Below, in pieces: positions 53,097 through 61,884 of a stretch of DNA of 64,000 nucleotides. Source of the stretch: Edwardsiella anguillarum (GTDB lineage Bacteria > Pseudomonadota > Gammaproteobacteria > Enterobacterales > Enterobacteriaceae); assembly GCF_008801815.1 (NCBI RefSeq), contig NZ_VZOX01000001.1. One strand, 5' to 3'. Every line of letters starts with the position of its first letter. Position 1 is the stretch's first letter. Below the pieces are notes generated by a model. The model did no database searches, was not told where the DNA came from, and saw nothing but the letters and a program-made list of their open reading frames with translations. The translations under genes were made by a program, and so were the position numbers.

Positions 53097-53114
53097 AACC
53101 GCCAAAAGGCGGTT
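53097..53114 (-). terminator. Hairpin at the I/J junction
   Basis: AACCGCC-AAAA-GGCGGTT is a 7-bp perfect stem overlapping the gene I stop. On the minus strand it is followed by TTTTG, so it is only a weak terminator, possibly an attenuator or mRNA-processing structure. Confidence 0.5.
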
Positions 53115-53767
53115 TATGTTCTGCGACCTATCACGACAACTTTTCCGCCGCCACCTTCATCACGGGTGCTCAGCATCTGCGAAATACGGCGCGATCCGAT
53201 TAACATCTCGCCGTACAAAACCGGTAATGGGTTTCCTTGTGCAACCATGTTATCCAAGCTGGAAAAATAGGTGCTTTGCTTTCCGTTATCAGCCTGCGCC
53301 ATTGATGGCGCTTTCGGCTGTGGTGCCAACATCTGCGCAACGCCACCAAGGGCCATGCTGGCACCTGCTGCGTATAGTCCAGATACTGCAGCAGCCCCCA
53401 TCCAGCCAGCGGGGTTCCACCACGCCACGGCGATCATTGCCACACCAGCGATAATCTGAAATACCCCACCGCGCTTTGCGCCGGCAGCCCGAGGAACAAT
53501 ATGAATAATGCCCCCATACGGCAAAGGCTCCCGCATACGCTGAGCCACGTCTGCCGGGGTGGCAGTTAGCCCTGCGATGCGCACTTGATAATGTCCCTGC
53601 GACATCTGCTGGCGCAGGCCTGGAAGCTGTATGCACAGCGCACGAATTCCCTCAGCGGCGGTATTTACATGGAGGTCAAATCGACTACCAAATCGTTGTA
53701 AATCCCCGTGAAAGCGGATACTTGCCAGTCCCGGTGCCTCCATATTGAGTGCGTTCGCCGTTGCCAT
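53114..53767 (-). CDS. Tail assembly protein I
   Basis: A 217-residue lambda gpI homologue needed for tail-tip assembly. The N-terminal half (SIRFHGDLQRFGSRFDLHV) is a ubiquitin-like fold in this family. It is followed by a Gly/Ala-rich hydrophobic segment (IIAGVAMIAVAWWNPAGW) and the end DEGGGGKVVVIGRRT. Its start lies 100 bases inside the end of gene K, an overlap also seen in lambda. Confidence 0.92.
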   Translation of the reverse strand: MATANALNMEAPGLASIRFHGDLQRFGSRFDLHVNTAAEGIRALCIQLPGLRQQMSQGHYQVRIAGLTATPADVAQRMREPLPYGGIIHIVPRAAGAKRGGVFQIIAGVAMIAVAWWNPAGWMGAAAVSGLYAAGASMALGGVAQMLAPQPKAPSMAQADNGKQSTYFSSLDNMVAQGNPLPVLYGEMLIGSRRISQMLSTRDEGGGGKVVVIGRRT

Positions 53768-54402
53768 TTATCGCTATACCTCTCTCGTTTACTCAACTGA
53801 TCAGGGACGTGATGTAGCAACATTCCGTCACCACAGTAAATTGCCGCATGATTCGCTACGGATGACCCAAAGCAGCACAGCACCACATCCCCAGCCTGCG
53901 CATCACTGGCGGTAACCCGGTAAAACCCGGTTTTCTCAAAGTTCTCCAGATACAGATTTTCGCCACGCTTCCACCAATCATCATCCCGATGAAAATCGGG
54001 CAACGTCAGGCCAGCGAGCTCATAGGCGTCACGAAAGAGGGTGTAGCAATCCAATATCCCGTGCTCAAACTGCCGCCCCAATAAGCGGGGAACGCAGCGA
54101 AACCGATGGATATTGCCATCGCAGACTAACCACCACGACAAGGCGCTGGCCAACTGCAGCGTTCGGTCTCCCTCGCTGAGATAGGGCAGCCCCCCAGGAT
54201 GGCTATGCACCATCGCGATAACCTCCCCCCTGGCCTGTGCCGCCAAAAAGTCCTCGGGCGCCATCCTGAAATACTGCGTAGGCTCAATAGACCGGTTTTC
54301 AAATGGCAGATATGCCGTTCTCTGATCCATACGCACCACATAACCGCATGACTCCATCGGCGCACACTGTAAAGCATGCTCCAATATTTCATCATCAATC
54401 AT
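53665..54402 (-). CDS. Tail tip protein K (JAB plus NlpC/P60 peptidase)
   Basis: A 245-residue lambda gpK homologue. An N-terminal JAB/MPN domain carries VHSHPGG (His66, His68) with SEGD. A C-terminal NlpC/P60 domain has Cys119 in HGILDCYTLFRDAYE and His in VANHAAIYCGDGMLL. It probably cuts tail proteins or peptidoglycan during assembly or entry. ATG 54402 has AAGGAATC upstream. Confidence 0.93.
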   Translation of the reverse strand: MIDDEILEHALQCAPMESCGYVVRMDQRTAYLPFENRSIEPTQYFRMAPEDFLAAQARGEVIAMVHSHPGGLPYLSEGDRTLQLASALSWWLVCDGNIHRFRCVPRLLGRQFEHGILDCYTLFRDAYELAGLTLPDFHRDDDWWKRGENLYLENFEKTGFYRVTASDAQAGDVVLCCFGSSVANHAAIYCGDGMLLHHVPDQLSKRERYSDKWQRRTHSIWRHRDWQVSAFTGIYNDLVVDLTSM

Positions 54403-54459
54403 ATGATTCCTTATAGAGTAAATAGTAAGTTCATTAAGAATGACAACAAAACAGGCAAT

Positions 54460-54482
54460 AAAAAGCCCGTTCAATAACGGGC
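54460..54482 (-). terminator. Terminator of the zinc-ribbon moron
   Basis: On the minus strand GCCCGTT-ATTG-AACGGGC (54465-54482) is followed by TTTTT. It begins 8 bases after the moron stop and lies before gene K, so it would stop the moron transcript and possibly also late transcription unless antiterminated. Confidence 0.8.
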
Positions 54483-54490
54483 GTATTTCT

Positions 54491-55027
54491 TCAAGCCATT
54501 AATATTGATCTATACACCATAGAGAACTCTTCTCTAAGGTCATGTGGCAGTTCCGACAAAATAAATTCAATATCATCGGAATATCTTTTTTCAATCCACT
54601 CAGAGCTAACATCAGGATTTATTTTTCTCAATTTATAAACAACATCGGCGACTTTGCTGCTGTTAATTGTTTTTCTTCCAGCATCAACTTTGATGTATTC
54701 ATTAATAGGAACACAAGAAGGAACAAAAAGATAATCAACATTACTTTCTTTTGCCACATTAAATGCTGGTATATCACTACCACAATGCTTGCACTTAATA
54801 GCTTCTTTCTTTACTAACTCAGCGCAAAATGGACATTTCCTCATCCCATTTTCCAGCTGTTTATCCTCTATCGCTTTATCATTCTTAGATATTAAAAGAG
54901 CGTGGATTATTGCCACAATAAACAGAAAAAAACCATATAACCACCACGCACCAAAAGATCGCCCTTTACTCTGTGCTATGAATGCAGGAATTAATCCAAG
55001 CAATGCAGCAACAATAAATAATTCCAT
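54491..55027 (-). CDS. Membrane-anchored zinc-ribbon protein (prophage moron)
   Basis: A 178-residue protein. Two N-terminal membrane segments (LFIVAALLGLIPAFIA and WWLYGFFLFIVAIIHALLI) precede a zinc ribbon (CPFCAELVKKEAIKCKHCGS) and a soluble C-terminal part of about 90 residues (YVYKLRK-type helices, ending REEFSMVYRSILMA). It is strongly AT-rich, sits between tail genes L and K, and has its own promoter-like sequence and terminator, the features of a moron. Superinfection exclusion is a possible role but nothing in the sequence proves it. ATG 55027 has GAGG 8 bases upstream. Confidence 0.75.
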   Translation of the reverse strand: MELFIVAALLGLIPAFIAQSKGRSFGAWWLYGFFLFIVAIIHALLISKNDKAIEDKQLENGMRKCPFCAELVKKEAIKCKHCGSDIPAFNVAKESNVDYLFVPSCVPINEYIKVDAGRKTINSSKVADVVYKLRKINPDVSSEWIEKRYSDDIEFILSELPHDLREEFSMVYRSILMA

Positions 55028-55056
55028 ATCACCATCCTCATTAGTAATGTAGCCAC

Positions 55057-55086
55057 ATACTAACAAATGATAGGTGTAAAGGTAAA
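55057..55086 (-). promoter_or_regulatory. Candidate moron promoter
   Basis: On the minus strand TTTACC (55086-55081) and TAGTAT (55062-55057) are 18 bases apart, about 30 bases before the zinc-ribbon gene start, in AT-rich DNA. Confidence 0.4.
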
Positions 55087-55105
55087 AGATGATGCCACCA
55101 AATTA

Positions 55106-55804
55106 TCATTGCGATAGTTTATTAATAGACAGATAACCACCAAAGCTGCCGATATTGCTCCTCAGCTTGCACCCCCTCGGACATCGACTGCACTGGTCAA
55201 GGGAGGGATCAACGGTTGGACTATCGAACACATCCGCCACTGGAGGGCCAGCATAACCACACTCATCTGATCGATAACGCCATGCACAAACCTCTGCGAG
55301 CATGATACGCCCGGGGAATACGGCTCCGTCAGTCTCAGTAGGGAGAGATAAAACAAACGTCGCCGTTTCTGCAGTCAGCTCTGTCAATTGCTCAACAACG
55401 TAGCGAGCCACGGCCTCCTGCTCAGGATCGGCCTCTAGGTTACCATCGGGGAAATTTTCCGCATCAAGAAACCGAGAATATACCTGCCGGCGCACAACAG
55501 AAGCCCCAACAAGGCTCTGCAAATCCTCCGCCATTCCAGTGACCAGGCCAAACAGATTAGATACGGCGAGCGAAGGGCGATTAGTTGCCCCCTTTCCCTT
55601 AATTTCGATACCCGAGCACTGAATGGGATAGGGTTGATATTGTCTCCCCTGCCACGTTACCGGCTCACCATTGTGATTTAATTCATTGCAAAAAAAGTAA
55701 CGATCCCCGCCTATGGATGACAGGTCGAACTCCCACAGATCAATGCGAGCTCCCTGCTCAGTTTTTGTGGTTTCGTTTCGGGTCTCCTGCGGAATATTGC
55801 GCAT
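55106..55804 (-). CDS. Minor tail protein L
   Basis: A 232-residue lambda gpL homologue of the tail tip. The N-terminal part contains LWEFDLSSIGGDRYFFCNE. Four or more C-terminal cysteines (EVCAWRYRSDECGYAG and QCSRCPRGCKLR) match the positions that bind an iron-sulfur cluster in lambda gpL. The start is ATG 55804 with GAGGAGG immediately upstream. Confidence 0.93.
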   Translation of the reverse strand: MRNIPQETRNETTKTEQGARIDLWEFDLSSIGGDRYFFCNELNHNGEPVTWQGRQYQPYPIQCSGIEIKGKGATNRPSLAVSNLFGLVTGMAEDLQSLVGASVVRRQVYSRFLDAENFPDGNLEADPEQEAVARYVVEQLTELTAETATFVLSLPTETDGAVFPGRIMLAEVCAWRYRSDECGYAGPPVADVFDSPTVDPSLDQCSRCPRGCKLRSNIGSFGGYLSINKLSQ

Positions 55805-55819
55805 TATTCCTCCTCTCAA

Positions 55820-56149
55820 TCAGGAAATCACCTGGTTAAACGTTGCTGTAAACACGGTGTTAAGCATTTCAACCCGTGACGCCCATTTCCGGCATACGAC
55901 CCTGATCTGCCGATGCACATAGGGCGGCGTCCATAGGAACGCTGAAACACCGCCGTGTCGAGATAAAAACGCCTCCAGCGCGTGGGCGTCATCCCGCGAG
56001 ACCTTGATTGTTACTTCATAGCTTTTCAGATCGCCATTTAAACCGGAGGATCGGCGCTGTTCGTACCCCTCTCCGAACTTTACAACATGCACCCGTGGCT
56101 CAGACTCTACGACCATATCGGGGCGAACTTGCCAGCGAAATGTTTCCAT
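55820..56149 (-). CDS. Minor tail protein M
   Basis: A 109-residue lambda gpM homologue joining the tape-measure end to the tail tip. It begins METFRWQVRPDMVVESEPRV and contains KFGEGYEQRRSSGLN, the family signature. The start overlaps the stop of the tape-measure gene by one base. Confidence 0.93.
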   Translation of the reverse strand: METFRWQVRPDMVVESEPRVHVVKFGEGYEQRRSSGLNGDLKSYEVTIKVSRDDAHALEAFLSRHGGVSAFLWTPPYVHRQIRVVCRKWASRVEMLNTVFTATFNQVIS

Positions 56150-59055
56150 TATCGATATGCCCCGCTCAGATGACCACCATCACGCCCCTGCTGCCGCAAA
56201 AAATCAGCTGCAGCTTTTTGCCCGAGGTCATATACGGCTTTTAGTGCCCCTGGACCTATCTCGCCATTTTTACCGTCGTTCTGAATAACAACGTTATAGT
56301 TCGGAGAAAATACCGAGCCATGTGCCCCAGCCCCAACCGCAGTTACCGCTAAACGGCCTTTACTATCTCGGGTCAATGGCATGATCGCCTCTGGCCCTGC
56401 CTCCCCCATCAAGCCCGCCCCGCGAGCAAAAGCAAAAAAAGTTGGCTGTGAAACCACCTGGCCGCTATATGCACTCAAATCTGACGAGCGATACACGCCG
56501 CCGGATGCGTTTGCGACCAGTGGCAGGTTGCCATATTCTCCCGAAGAAAAGGCATTAGCGCCTCCTGCTGCCGCCCCGCCGAACATGCTAAACAGCCCAC
56601 CAACGGCCTTTGACAATGCCATTCGTGCAGCAATGCGGGCTAAATCAGACAGGATCGATGTTGTCAGACTACGAAAGTTAGCTTTACCACTTGATACAAA
56701 GTTTGCCAGAGAGTCGGCAGCACTACTAAACGCCCCCGTTAGCGCCTCCCCAGCGGCGCCAGCGGCATCATCCCCGGCCTCTTTAATATTTTGCATAGAG
56801 CGGCTTACGCCAATATCCCAGCGGGCCCGCTCCGCATCAACCGCAGCATAGTAACCACGCAATGCCTGTAACCGCTGCTCTAGGCTTTCCTGCAGCATGC
56901 GGACTGCATCTGAATACTCCGTGCTACCCTTCGTCCTTTTTTGTGTGGCGCTTCGCTCTAACTCCCCCATAACCTGATCGTAGTGATCGCGGAGAACCAT
57001 CTCCTGCCGTGCCCGCTCACGGGCTAGGTCACCCATTCGAAACCCCTGCAGTTCAAATGATCGCGTCCGGCTATCTCGTTGCGCTTCTTGCTCCATCTGC
57101 ATAGAGAGCTGAGAACCCTTGCGCCTCATTTCATTCAGCGCTTTCTGCTGCTCTAACGCCTTTTCCTCCGCTACGTTCTGGGAGAGTAACTTCTCTAAAA
57201 TGGCGGCATTCGCCACCACGCTTTGCTCAGTTTTAGTCAGGCTGCGCCCTTTCAGGTCATCCAAACGCTGACGAAGTGCGATCAGGTCGCGCTCTGATTG
57301 TGTTAGGGTTTGCGCTCCAGCCTGTTCCAACTGCAATGCTTCTCGGGTTTGAGCAAGGCGCTGGCTATAGCGATCTGCCAAGCTTTCCCCTTGCGGGGAA
57401 CCTTGGTTACCCCGTGACTGAGATTTTGCATAGCGTTCATTTTCAGCATTGATAGCAAGGTCGATAGCATCTTTCGCAGCGCCGGAATTTCTGATCTGTT
57501 CCAGCTTCCTAATGTGTCGAGTTGCCTCGCTCTCGTACTCACGATTTAACTTTTCTGTTGCTTCAATTTGTCGTTTTTGGCGCTCTTGATCATCTCGATC
57601 TGCTTTCTCTCTGCCAGCCTTAATAGACTCTTGATATGATTTCTCTCCGAGTTCTCCAAGCTGTTTTTGCAATCGTAATACTAGCGACTGCTTTTCAATA
57701 ATGGCCTGAGTACTTTCTTGAGAACCTAACGAGTCACTTTTTCGCCCGAAACCATACCCAGTAGTATCTACATTCACTGACCCTTTTTTTAAATTAACCA
57801 AATCCCGTTTAGCGTTTTCAAGCTGACGGCGAGTTTCTTCCAATTTATCGCTGATTGGAACCTCACGCCCAATATTCAGCATAGAATCCCACGCCTCAGA
57901 AGCAGTATTTTTTACTGACCTCCATGCTATTTCAAGTGACCCAAGATTTTCACGCATTTCTGCTGTACGGGTATTAATAGCTGCCGCATACGCATTCATG
58001 GCCACTCTAGCCGCCTCCTGCTCTCGCCCCTGAGAAGCAAGCGTAGTGATCTGCTCCAACTGCGCCGCCGTCAGAAAATGTATCTGATCATCAAGCGTCT
58101 TTACCGCTGCTACTGGATCTTGCTGCAGCCGCTTAAACTGCTCGATGGTTGAGTCAATTGATGCTCCAGTTGACTTTTCAAGGCGCGCAGCAGCATTAGC
58201 AACCATTTCAACAGATGAACCAGAAAATGCACCAGAGCCAACCGTCTGAGCCAATGCCGATGCCATACTCCCTTGAGACAGACCATCGCCAGACATAGCT
58301 CGCGCCAGCGCTTGTAATTCCCCCGTCGTTTTCCCGGCATAGCTACCCGTCATAATCAGATTGCGATTAAACGCCTGCTGCTCCTGCTCGGCCTTATACA
58401 GCGCATATGCCAACCCACCAATACCGCCGGATAATGCTACGACGCCTAGCGCTGCGGGTGAAATAACCGAACTTAACGCGACAAACGTATTCTTTATGCC
58501 GCCGAAGGAGTCCTTAATCTGCCCGCCTTGCTGCAGCAGGATGAGCAGAGGATTTTGACCACCCGCCAACTGCGTAACCACGTCAGTCATCTGCGCCGGT
58601 AACATGCCAACGGCGCTACGGTATTGTCCGACTGAGATGTTCATTTTTTTGAGCATCTGATCTTGCCGCTGCATAGCCGCGGTAGCCTGCCCAAACGCGG
58701 CCGCATGCAGCCGCTCTTTAGCCTGTGTCTGTTCCAGATCTCGGGACAGAATTTGCATGGCGCGCGAATACTCTTCCGTTGAGATTTTGCCATCACGAAG
58801 TGACTGCTCGACCTTGCGCTGCTTTACTTCAAGGGCGTCCATAGACCGCAACGTCGGATCGATCGAACGCAGGAGGCGTTGCGTTGCCCGGACTTGGGCT
58901 GCCGTAAATTTATCGGCGCCGTCTTCTGTCGCGGCAGCCGCGGACCGCACTTCCTCGTTCACGATCTGAATATCATCGCGAGCTTTTTGCATCGACTCAC
59001 GGAACTGCGCCGTGTTAGCACCGATAAATATCTCAAGATCAGTTTCACTGGCCAA
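56149..59055 (-). CDS. Tail tape-measure protein H
   Basis: A 968-residue tape-measure protein that sets tail length. It begins ASETDLEIFIGANTAQFRES after the start codon and has long coiled-coil regions (about 30-150 and 430-760). A hydrophobic segment near 195-230 carries GVVALSGGIGGLAYALY. The lambda-type C-terminal domain shows DAERARWDIGVSRSMQNI and FRSLTTSILSDLARIAARMA. The start is TTG 59055 with GGGGGG just upstream; no ATG fits. It overlaps the end of the T frame, as in lambda. Confidence 0.92.
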   Translation of the reverse strand: MASETDLEIFIGANTAQFRESMQKARDDIQIVNEEVRSAAAATEDGADKFTAAQVRATQRLLRSIDPTLRSMDALEVKQRKVEQSLRDGKISTEEYSRAMQILSRDLEQTQAKERLHAAAFGQATAAMQRQDQMLKKMNISVGQYRSAVGMLPAQMTDVVTQLAGGQNPLLILLQQGGQIKDSFGGIKNTFVALSSVISPAALGVVALSGGIGGLAYALYKAEQEQQAFNRNLIMTGSYAGKTTGELQALARAMSGDGLSQGSMASALAQTVGSGAFSGSSVEMVANAAARLEKSTGASIDSTIEQFKRLQQDPVAAVKTLDDQIHFLTAAQLEQITTLASQGREQEAARVAMNAYAAAINTRTAEMRENLGSLEIAWRSVKNTASEAWDSMLNIGREVPISDKLEETRRQLENAKRDLVNLKKGSVNVDTTGYGFGRKSDSLGSQESTQAIIEKQSLVLRLQKQLGELGEKSYQESIKAGREKADRDDQERQKRQIEATEKLNREYESEATRHIRKLEQIRNSGAAKDAIDLAINAENERYAKSQSRGNQGSPQGESLADRYSQRLAQTREALQLEQAGAQTLTQSERDLIALRQRLDDLKGRSLTKTEQSVVANAAILEKLLSQNVAEEKALEQQKALNEMRRKGSQLSMQMEQEAQRDSRTRSFELQGFRMGDLARERARQEMVLRDHYDQVMGELERSATQKRTKGSTEYSDAVRMLQESLEQRLQALRGYYAAVDAERARWDIGVSRSMQNIKEAGDDAAGAAGEALTGAFSSAADSLANFVSSGKANFRSLTTSILSDLARIAARMALSKAVGGLFSMFGGAAAGGANAFSSGEYGNLPLVANASGGVYRSSDLSAYSGQVVSQPTFFAFARGAGLMGEAGPEAIMPLTRDSKGRLAVTAVGAGAHGSVFSPNYNVVIQNDGKNGEIGPGALKAVYDLGQKAAADFLRQQGRDGGHLSGAYR

Positions 59056-59392
59056 ATCGCACCCCCCCAGGAATAAATGTCGCGGCCGCCATAATTTGAT
59101 CGTCTCCCATATCTTCCTCGGGCTCGAGCGCTTCATCGCCGGCAGTGATTAGGCTAAAATCCTGCATAGAGACCTCATCACTCTTTCCGCCTGCCAACAG
59201 GAACTGATTCAGCTTCAGGGAAGCAAACTCGCAATCAACCAGATCAACAAAGAAGGGGCGGGTAGCATAGTAATCTGCCCACGTTTTAAACTCCGTGCAG
59301 CTCATAGAGGACAACCAGCGCCGCCAGTCAGCGCGCCGGAACTCTCGCGCCAGTCCCAAAACAAAGGCCATTTCCCGCCCTAAAACTTTCCC
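59045..59392 (-). CDS. T frame of the tail assembly chaperone GT (by -1 frameshift)
   Basis: This frame is open from the slippery site at the end of G down to 59045. After the shift it reads VLGREMAFVLGLAREFRRAD. It has no convincing own ribosome site, so it is expected only as the C-terminal part of the G-T fusion, which coats the tape-measure protein and recruits tail-tube subunits. The end overlaps the H start by 11 bases. Confidence 0.85.
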   Translation of the reverse strand, partial: GKVLGREMAFVLGLAREFRRADWRRWLSSMSCTEFKTWADYYATRPFFVDLVDCEFASLKLNQFLLAGGKSDEVSMQDFSLITAGDEALEPEEDMGDDQIMAAATFIPGGVRFGQ

Positions 59393-59778
59393 GCATCATG
59401 CTCTCCGAGGGTTCCGTCTGGAGACTCTCCCGGGGCAGGTTCCGGGGGAAGCATACCGCTCAAGGCCATCACTAATTTTCCCGCCTTTCCCAGCGCATCC
59501 GATGGCCATGCCCGCATGATGCTGTGCTGTAACACCTGCATTTCCGTCGGATCCTCCATTTTTTCTGGGGATACCGTGGCCATGGCAACCAACATGGCAT
59601 TCAGCTTGATATCCATGCGATTAAGCGCCGAGATATACTTCATCGGCTCAATCTCGCCGTCATCATTGATCTGGTTTGCTGCCGCATACTCCATATACTC
59701 AATACGCTGCAGTGCTGACAGCTCACGAAGCTCAACAGAATGCTCGCAGTGAGTAAATTTCTCTTTTTTTAAAAACAT
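59380..59778 (-). CDS. Tail assembly chaperone G
   Basis: A 132-residue protein in the position of lambda gpG (140). It begins MFLKKEKFTHCEHSVELREL and ends in a Pro/Gly-rich tail. A GGGAAAG slippery site lies just before the stop, so a small share of ribosomes should make a G-T fusion. ATG 59778 is preceded by a G-rich stretch and by a terminator-like hairpin after V. Confidence 0.9.
   Translation of the reverse strand: MFLKKEKFTHCEHSVELRELSALQRIEYMEYAAANQINDDGEIEPMKYISALNRMDIKLNAMLVAMATVSPEKMEDPTEMQVLQHSIMRAWPSDALGKAGKLVMALSGMLPPEPAPGESPDGTLGEHDAGKF
59386..59392 (-). promoter_or_regulatory. Programmed -1 frameshift site GGGAAAG
   Basis: On the minus strand the heptamer G-GGA-AAG is in the correct phase of frame G (Ala-Gly-Lys-Phe-stop). 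Slipping back one base leads into the open T frame (Val-Leu-Gly-Arg-Glu-Met). The heptamer is the same as in lambda. Confidence 0.9.
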
Positions 59779-59791
59779 CCACGCCCCCAAT

Positions 59792-59814
59792 AAAAAACCC
59801 GCCAAAATGGCGGG
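59792..59814 (-). terminator. Hairpin between tail genes V and G
   Basis: On the minus strand CCCGCCATTTTGGCGGG (59798-59814) is followed by TTTTTT. It has the form of an intrinsic terminator 16 bases after the V stop. It may lower expression of genes after the abundant tube protein. Confidence 0.75.
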
Positions 59815-59830
59815 CTGCTGCAATGAAAAA

Positions 59831-60601
59831 TCAACTTAACGTGAGCGTTAATTTATCAGTAAAGCCACCGCCACTGATCGTGATCGCCGCCTCACCCGCC
59901 ATTAACGGCACAATATCGGGAGCCGTAGCATCGGGGATCAACGCCTTATCTGGCGCAGAGGAAACAACACTCAATGCTGGAATGGCTGCCCCCGCCGGAA
60001 TAGGTTCAATGGTTAGGCTGATACGCCCCTTAGATACGGGAGCGCTCCCCGTCCATTTGCCTTGGCTGCCTGTCAGTGCAACCGCCGTACCATCTGCAGA
60101 TTGCCCGGTAGAGATTTTGATACCAGTCAGCGCCGGGATAAGTCCTTCTGCTGAGATCGGCTTACCGGATGGCTGAATTTTAATGTCTCGCGTAATAACA
60201 TCTTTACTGTTGATCTCTTTGCCAAGATTGGTAATGAATCCCGTAAAAAAATCGGCAGTATCGTTCGGGTATTTAATGCGAAATGCCAGCGTTTTACCCA
60301 GCATAAACGCATCCATCAACGCCTGTTGCCCCGGGTCTCCAGGCATCCACGCTAACGTTACCGACGCCTCCGATACTGATTTTTGCCCCGGAGAGCTCTG
60401 CTTCCAGTCGGCATCAGGATCGTCGAGATAGGAATCATCCTCAGTGTCGGCTTTCATCTCTCCCGGCTTCAGTGACTTTACCTTACCCAATCGACGCCAG
60501 TCAGGCTCCGGCGACTGGGGGGTTCCAACACCACGCCCGATGTAATACCAGAACGTGGTCTTTGCGCCTTTAATCGGCTCATTTTTCAGCGGATCAGCCA
60601 T
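59831..60601 (-). CDS. Major tail tube protein V
   Basis: A 256-residue lambda gpV homologue. It begins MADPLKNEPIKGAKTTFWYY, with GYLDDPDADWK-type strands (DDSYLDDPDADWKQSSPGQK). The C-terminal part, about 165-256, looks like an Ig-like (Big_2) domain displayed on the tail surface (VPLMAGEAAITISGGGFTDK). Ribosome site GGGAG precedes ATG 60601. It is followed by a hairpin. Confidence 0.92.
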   Translation of the reverse strand: MADPLKNEPIKGAKTTFWYYIGRGVGTPQSPEPDWRRLGKVKSLKPGEMKADTEDDSYLDDPDADWKQSSPGQKSVSEASVTLAWMPGDPGQQALMDAFMLGKTLAFRIKYPNDTADFFTGFITNLGKEINSKDVITRDIKIQPSGKPISAEGLIPALTGIKISTGQSADGTAVALTGSQGKWTGSAPVSKGRISLTIEPIPAGAAIPALSVVSSAPDKALIPDATAPDIVPLMAGEAAITISGGGFTDKLTLTLS

Positions 60602-60602
60602 A

Positions 60603-61016
60603 TCACTCCCACTCAAACGTAATGTTATATTTCACATCAATAGCAGCCCAAGTCGCAGCGACATCACTGCGGTCATAGGTGCATCCCACTAACTCGATTG
60701 ATGAACACAGGCGCAATAACTCCCGACAGTTAGGAACAACCGGGAAAACTAAGCGGCTAGCCCAGTGATCTAACGTACTATCCGGCGCGCTCGATTTAAC
60801 AAACACGGCCACATGCAAAACTGCCCGCCATTTCGGATCGTCGAGAAACTCATCGTCATCCGCAATATCTGACAGATGCACAGAAACCGCCGGTAACTCC
60901 TCTTCACCGTCAACAAACGCTGGCAGCCCATTGAAAATGGCGACTTCTTCAGGCTCGTCTTTTAAGACCCTGCGGAACTCATCGACCAGAGCCTTACGGA
61001 TCTCCGTTGCGCTCAT
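60603..61016 (-). CDS. Tail terminator protein U
   Basis: A 137-residue lambda gpU homologue that stops tail-tube growth at the head-proximal end. It shows RKALVDEFRRVLKDEPEEV and LPAVSVHLSDIADDDEFLDD. It overlaps Z by 4 bases and lies directly before V. Confidence 0.92.
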   Translation of the reverse strand: MSATEIRKALVDEFRRVLKDEPEEVAIFNGLPAFVDGEEELPAVSVHLSDIADDDEFLDDPKWRAVLHVAVFVKSSAPDSTLDHWASRLVFPVVPNCRELLRLCSSIELVGCTYDRSDVAATWAAIDVKYNITFEWE

Positions 61017-61591
61017 CGCTTCATCTCCCGCTTCAGCTGTGACGTCAGCTGCTTACCCAGCTCATCCTCCATCTCGCTCAAGATGTTGTCTTTCTCCATC
61101 TCAAATGCCTGCGTCAACACGCCTGACATATCCTCACGCGTCGCGTCGATCATCAGTCTCTGCTTGGCGGCAATCGCCGCCGCAGTCCTGTGCATGATCT
61201 GCCAGTGACGATACTTGGGGATGTAGACAAGGAAAGAGCCGGGATAAGAGCGGCCGCCAGCCGTTAATACAGATCCACGCCAGCCAGACCGCCCGCCACT
61301 GCGCGGCCCGAGGATCAACTGCGGGGCCCCACGATTAATGACCGGCATTGCGCTTCGATATACCGTGATTTTCGAATAGGCCGCAATGCCGCCACGAGGG
61401 GTGTACAACCTCATGCGCCTTTTGACTTTATCGATGGGCAGCTTCTCTTTACTGGCTACTCGCTCTGCGGCACGCAACATGGCCGCCTCTGCGACCTTCC
61501 TTGACGCACGCCGCACGGCGGCAGGGACAGCTTTATCGCTGAGATCACGCAGGACGGCCTCCAACCTGTCCATGCCTTTAACTAATGCCAT
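61013..61591 (-). CDS. Minor tail protein Z
   Basis: A 192-residue protein, the same length as lambda gpZ, which acts at the head-tail junction. It begins MALVKGMDRLEAVLRDLSDK and is strongly basic (KVKRRMRLYTPRGGIAAYSK). ATG 61591 is preceded by a run of eight G that doubles as ribosome site. Confidence 0.9.
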   Translation of the reverse strand: MALVKGMDRLEAVLRDLSDKAVPAAVRRASRKVAEAAMLRAAERVASKEKLPIDKVKRRMRLYTPRGGIAAYSKITVYRSAMPVINRGAPQLILGPRSGGRSGWRGSVLTAGGRSYPGSFLVYIPKYRHWQIMHRTAAAIAAKQRLMIDATREDMSGVLTQAFEMEKDNILSEMEDELGKQLTSQLKREMKR

Positions 61592-61602
61592 ACCCCCCCC
61601 GA

Positions 61603-61884
61603 TTAGCCGATCTCCAGTTGGATCACCCACTTCCCGTTTTGCTGATGAAACTTACTCACGGTGTAGGCTTTCTGGTTCCACCTCACATCGTCACCGCGCC
61701 GTGGCCGATAGCCGGGTGAAAACACGATCAGAGTCAGCACGCTGGCTTCCACTGGACCGAGAATCGCTGATAACGATGAGGGCACCACGATAACCGAAGT
61801 GCCGTTGATCTCGGCTGGCTTACCGAAACGCTGAGAGATAGTCGCGTCCATCCTGCCAGCCAGCTCGTCGAATGGGTTAGGCAT
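61603..61884 (-). CDS. Head-tail attachment protein (FII-like)
   Basis: A 93-residue protein in the position of lambda gpFII. It begins MPNPFDELAGRMDATISQRF and has the stretch RPRRGDDVRWNQKAYTVSKF. It should form the ring between head connector and tail. The start overlaps the preceding gene by 8 bases. Confidence 0.8.
   Translation of the reverse strand: MPNPFDELAGRMDATISQRFGKPAEINGTSVIVVPSSLSAILGPVEASVLTLIVFSPGYRPRRGDDVRWNQKAYTVSKFHQQNGKWVIQLEIG

Noticed and set aside
59045..59371. T as an independent gene starting at ATG 59371
   Set aside because: No ribosome site at that ATG; the frame is open back to the slippery heptamer, so the frameshift fusion explains it better.
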